Origin: Alphaproteobacteria bacterium
Lineage (GTDB): Bacteria; Pseudomonadota; Alphaproteobacteria; Rickettsiales; VGDC01
NCBI GenBank assembly: GCA_016869895.1
Contig: VGDC01000076.1
Location: forward strand, 1 to 7,904
DNA length: 7,904 bases
Direction of reading: 5' to 3'
This document shows, piece by piece, positions 5,676-7,904 of the stretch. Position numbers and translations under genes: made by a program. Numbering within the stretch: position 1 is the first letter of the stretch; each line of letters opens with the position of its first letter. Below the pieces are notes generated by a model. It was not told the origin of the DNA and made no database searches. It saw only the letters and a list, made by a program, of their open reading frames with translations.

Positions 5676-5864
5676 ATGTCCGAGTTCGCTGTGATTCTGG
5701 TGATCCTGGTCGTTCTCTTCGTCTGCGCTGCGCTCACGGCACTCAACCTCGTGTTGAACCGCCCCGTCCGTGACTGCAACTGCGAGACCGCCAAGAACCT
5801 GCAGGGTATGTCTTCCGTCGACCCCGCTGGCTACCGCCCGTCTCGCAACTCCGACTTCGCATGA
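5676..5864 (+). CDS. Small single-pass membrane protein B
   Basis: This 62-residue protein has a short N-terminus (MSE), one strongly hydrophobic helix at about 4-27 (FAVILVILVVLFVCAALTAL) and a tail beginning NRPVRD, which predicts a cytoplasmic C-terminus. The tail has a CxC pair (Cys34, Cys36) and ends in GYRPSRNSDFA. The YRP...DF pattern is shared with the C-terminal part of protein A although the rest differs. The ATG at 5676 lies 12 nt after AAAGGG, as in cassette A. Codon choice favours AAC, GAC, TTC, AAG and CGC/CGT, which suggests high expression and differs from argG. It is transcribed alone between its own promoter and a strong terminator 2 nt after the stop codon. No family is recognised; it could be a membrane-complex accessory subunit or a stress-related peptide, but nothing shows which. 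Confidence 0.7.
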   Translation: MSEFAVILVILVVLFVCAALTALNLVLNRPVRDCNCETAKNLQGMSSVDPAGYRPSRNSDFA

Positions 5865-5866
5865 TG

Positions 5867-5924
5867 GAAACGCCCTTGTTTCGTTTTGGCCTTCAAGCCA
5901 ATCCTGAAACAAGGGCGTTTCTTT
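5867..5924 (+). terminator. Rho-independent terminator of cassette B
   Basis: GAAACGCCCTTGTTTC (5867-5882) pairs perfectly with GAAACAAGGGCGTTTC (5906-5921), giving 16 bp. Inside is a short stem, TTGGC (5886-5890) with GCCAA (5897-5901). The 3' arm runs into TTTCTTTT (5918-5925). The two-stem shape resembles the cassette A terminator, though the sequences are unrelated. It insulates gyrA from the cassette. Confidence 0.92.
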
Positions 5925-5940
5925 TGCGTGGAATCCAGAG

Positions 5941-5949
5941 TTATCCACA
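5941..5949 (+). promoter_or_regulatory. DnaA box upstream of gyrA
   Basis: TTATCCACA is a perfect match to the consensus DnaA box. It lies about 30 bp upstream of the candidate gyrA -35 box and 124 nt before the start codon. DnaA acts as a transcription factor as well as an initiator, so it could link gyrase expression to the replication cycle. It is a single box with no cluster or AT-rich unwinding region nearby, so it is not an origin. Confidence 0.55.
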
Positions 5950-5978
5950 GGAAATCAACGCAAAAACGCCGAAAATCG

Positions 5979-6007
5979 TTGCCCGTGGGGTGGGGGTCTG
6001 GTACAAC
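5979..6007 (+). promoter_or_regulatory. Candidate gyrA promoter
   Basis: TTGCCC (5979-5984) and TACAAC (6002-6007) are separated by 17 bp, and TGG before the -10 box gives an extended TGn element. Transcription would start near 6014, leaving a leader of about 50 nt before the GTG start. The match is moderate. Confidence 0.4.
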
Positions 6008-6064
6008 TTCCGACAGGAAAAACCATGGTTCAATAAAACCACCGCAAAGAGAGAGTAGAAGCCC

Positions 6065-7904
6065 GTGAGCGACGCATCCGCCCCCCTGCCTCCCCAGAAC
6101 ACGCCAAGCCCCGCCATCTCCATCGAAGAGGAGATGCGGAAGTCATACCTCGATTACGCGATGAGCGTCATCGTGTCCCGCGCCATCCCTGATGCGCGCG
6201 ATGGTCTGAAACCCGTGCACCGCCGCATTCTTTACGGCATGTTGGAGCTGGGCTGCGACTGGAACCGCCCTTACAAGAAATCGGCGCGTATCGTCGGTGA
6301 CGTGATGGGTAAATTCCACCCGCATGGCGACAGCGCCATTTATGACGCACTGGTGCGTCTGGCGCAGGGTTTCTCCATGAGCCTACCGCTGGTCGATGGT
6401 CAGGGTAACTTCGGGTCGATGGACGGTGATAAAGCGGCGGCGATGCGTTACACCGAATCCCGCCTCGCCAAAGCCGCCCATGCGCTGCTCAACGACATCG
6501 ACAAAGACACCGTGGACTGGCAGGACAACTATGACGGCTCCGAGAAAGAGCCGCGCGTGCTGCCCGCCGCTTACCCCAACCTGCTGGTGAACGGCGCGGG
6601 CGGTATCGCGGTCGGTATGGCCACCAACATCCCGCCGCATAACCTCGGCGAAGTCATCGATGCGACCTGCATGGTCATCGACAACCCCGAAACCACCATC
6701 GACGAAATCATGACCGTCTGCCCCGGCCCCGATTTCCCCACAGGAGGCATCATCCTCGGTCGCACCGGCGCGCATTCCGCGCTGCACACGGGGCGTGGCT
6801 CGGTCGTCATGCGCGGTAAAGCCGAAGTGGAAGTCGATGCGAAGGGCCGCGAAGCCATCATCATCACCGAAATCCCCTATCAGGTGAACAAAGCCCGCAT
6901 GATCGAGCGCATCGCCGAATTGGTGCGCGAGAAGAAAATCGAGGGTATCTCCGACCTGCGCGACGAATCGGACAAATCCGGTGTGCGCGTGGTCGTGGAA
7001 ATCAAGCGCGATGCGATGGGCGAGGTCATCCTCAACCAGCTCTATGCCTTCACCCCGCTGCAGACCAGCTTCGGCGTGAACATGCTGGCGCTTGACCATG
7101 GCCGCCCGCGCCTGATGAACATCAAGGACGTCATCGTGGCGTTCCTGGAGTTCCGCGAAGAAGTCATCGCGCGCCGTACCTTGTATCTGCTCAATAAATC
7201 CCGTGACCGCGCCCATGTGTTGATTGGTCTCGCCATCGCGGTCGCGAACATCGACGAAATCATCCGCGTCATCCGCGCGGCGAAAGACCCCGTGGAAGCC
7301 CGCGAAGGCCTGATGAACCGTAGCTGGAGCGCGGGCGACGTGCAAGCCTTGCTCGATTTGGTGGATGATTCCGGCAACGAAATCGTCGGCGGTCAAATCC
7401 GCTTCACCGAAGTCCAAGCCCGCGCCATCCTCGACCTGCGCTTGCAGCGCTTGACCGGCCTTGAGCGCGACAAGATCGACGAAGAACTCGGCGGTCTGGC
7501 GACGGAAATCAAGCGTTACCTCGAAATCCTCGGCTCGCGCAGCGTGCTGATGGCGCTGCTGAAGGAAGAGCTGCTGGAGGCGAAAGCCCAGTTCGCCGTG
7601 CCGCGCCGCACCGCCATCGAGGAAAGCGAATTCGAACGCGATATGGAAGACCTCATACAGAAAGAGGATATGGTCGTGACCATCACGGTCGGTGGATACA
7701 TCAAGCGCGTGCCGCTTTCCACCTACCGCGCGCAGCGTCGCGGTGGCAAAGGCCGTTCGGGCATGTCCATGCGCGATGAGGACGAGACCCGCGAAGTCAT
7801 CGTCACCAACACCCACACGCCCATGTTGTTCTTCTCCACCACGGGCAAGGTATATAAACTCAAGGTCTACCGCCTGCCTCTGGGCACCGCGCAGGCGCGC
7901 GGCA
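6065..7904 (+). CDS. gyrA: DNA gyrase subunit A, 3' truncated by window
   Basis: GyrA is the DNA-breaking and rejoining subunit of gyrase (A2B2), which introduces negative supercoils using ATP hydrolysed by GyrB. The window holds 613 codons of a protein usually near 850-920 residues; most of the C-terminal DNA-wrapping domain is missing. The start is GTG at 6065: an in-frame TAG lies at 6056-6058 and the next in-frame Met is residue 24, inside the conserved EEEMRKSYLDYAMSVIVSRA region. The catalytic tyrosine is Tyr129 in AAMRYTE (Tyr122 in E. coli). The quinolone pocket reads HPHGDSAIYD with Ser90 and Asp94 (Ser83 and Asp87 in E. coli), the sensitive-type residues. The GyrA box QRRGGKG at 557-563 separates gyrase from topoisomerase IV. 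The ribosome site is a weak AGAGAGAG run. It is transcribed on its own, behind a strong terminator and a DnaA box. Confidence 0.98.
   Translation, partial: MSDASAPLPPQNTPSPAISIEEEMRKSYLDYAMSVIVSRAIPDARDGLKPVHRRILYGMLELGCDWNRPYKKSARIVGDVMGKFHPHGDSAIYDALVRLAQGFSMSLPLVDGQGNFGSMDGDKAAAMRYTESRLAKAAHALLNDIDKDTVDWQDNYDGSEKEPRVLPAAYPNLLVNGAGGIAVGMATNIPPHNLGEVIDATCMVIDNPETTIDEIMTVCPGPDFPTGGIILGRTGAHSALHTGRGSVVMRGKAEVEVDAKGREAIIITEIPYQVNKARMIERIAELVREKKIEGISDLRDESDKSGVRVVVEIKRDAMGEVILNQLYAFTPLQTSFGVNMLALDHGRPRLMNIKDVIVAFLEFREEVIARRTLYLLNKSRDRAHVLIGLAIAVANIDEIIRVIRAAKDPVEAREGLMNRSWSAGDVQALLDLVDDSGNEIVGGQIRFTEVQARAILDLRLQRLTGLERDKIDEELGGLATEIKRYLEILGSRSVLMALLKEELLEAKAQFAVPRRTAIEESEFERDMEDLIQKEDMVVTITVGGYIKRVPLSTYRAQRRGGKGRSGMSMRDEDETREVIVTNTHTPMLFFSTTGKVYKLKVYRLPLGTAQARG

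Noticed and set aside
6025..6036. Three-codon ATG-GTT-CAA-TAA upstream of gyrA, as an attenuator peptide
   Set aside because: AGGA lies upstream, but a frame this short easily arises by chance and no attenuator hairpin follows.
5861..6058. 65-codon plus-strand frame between cassette B and gyrA
   Set aside because: It runs through the terminator stem, the DnaA box and the gyrA promoter, and the product shows no protein-like pattern.
6320..6350. Quinolone-resistance change in GyrA
   Set aside because: Ser and Asp at the E. coli 83 and 87 equivalents are both the sensitive-type residues.
6383..7816. Open frame of 477 codons on the minus strand opposite gyrA
   Set aside because: It is antisense to conserved gyrA, has composition typical of a mirror frame, and has no ribosome site or motif.

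Overview
This window looks like chromosomal DNA from an alphaproteobacterium. The main evidence is the GyrA fragment, whose SMSLPLVDGQGNFGSMDGD stretch and the sequence after it read like alphaproteobacterial gyrase. ArgG is of the ordinary bacterial type. The assignment rests on recognising protein sequence, not on a phylogeny. No rRNA, tRNA, CRISPR array, insertion sequence or phage gene was seen.

Layout. (1) Positions 1-897, plus strand: the 3' part of a gene for a probable zincin-fold protein with an EExxHxxD motif in place of HExxHxxD. (2) Positions 894-1511, minus strand: a membrane-anchored thioredoxin-fold protein (CLPC), whose stop codon overlaps that of the first gene. (3) Positions 1599-2774, minus strand: a protein with a short leucine-rich-repeat N-terminus. 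(4) Positions 2775-2880: a divergent regulatory region with a clear argG promoter and a 7-bp direct repeat spaced one helical turn. (5) Positions 2881-4095: argG, argininosuccinate synthase. (6) Positions 4096-4813, minus strand: two small uncharacterised genes forming a likely operon, both encoding proteins that begin MPI. (7) Positions about 4926-5924: two consecutive cassettes, each with a promoter, a structured leader of about 135 nt, a small single-pass membrane protein gene and a strong terminator. (8) Positions 5941-7904: a perfect DnaA box, a candidate promoter and the first 613 codons of gyrA, cut by the window end.

The most interesting part is region 7. The two leaders align without gaps for 96 nt, with 11 differences (hand count). 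The pattern of differences suggests a folded RNA. Four fall in the P2 terminal loop, one in the P1 loop, one in an internal loop, three in linkers, and the last two form a compensatory A-U to G-C exchange closing P2. The last 25 nt are identical and can fold into a 9-bp, wobble-rich hairpin that contains the Shine-Dalgarno sequence of the following gene. The two encoded proteins differ in sequence but share an N-terminal membrane segment and a C-terminal YRP...DF pattern. The simplest reading is a duplicated cis-acting RNA controlling translation of a small membrane protein family, for example as a thermometer or ligand-sensing switch. This is inference: neither the structure nor the proteins match a family I can name.
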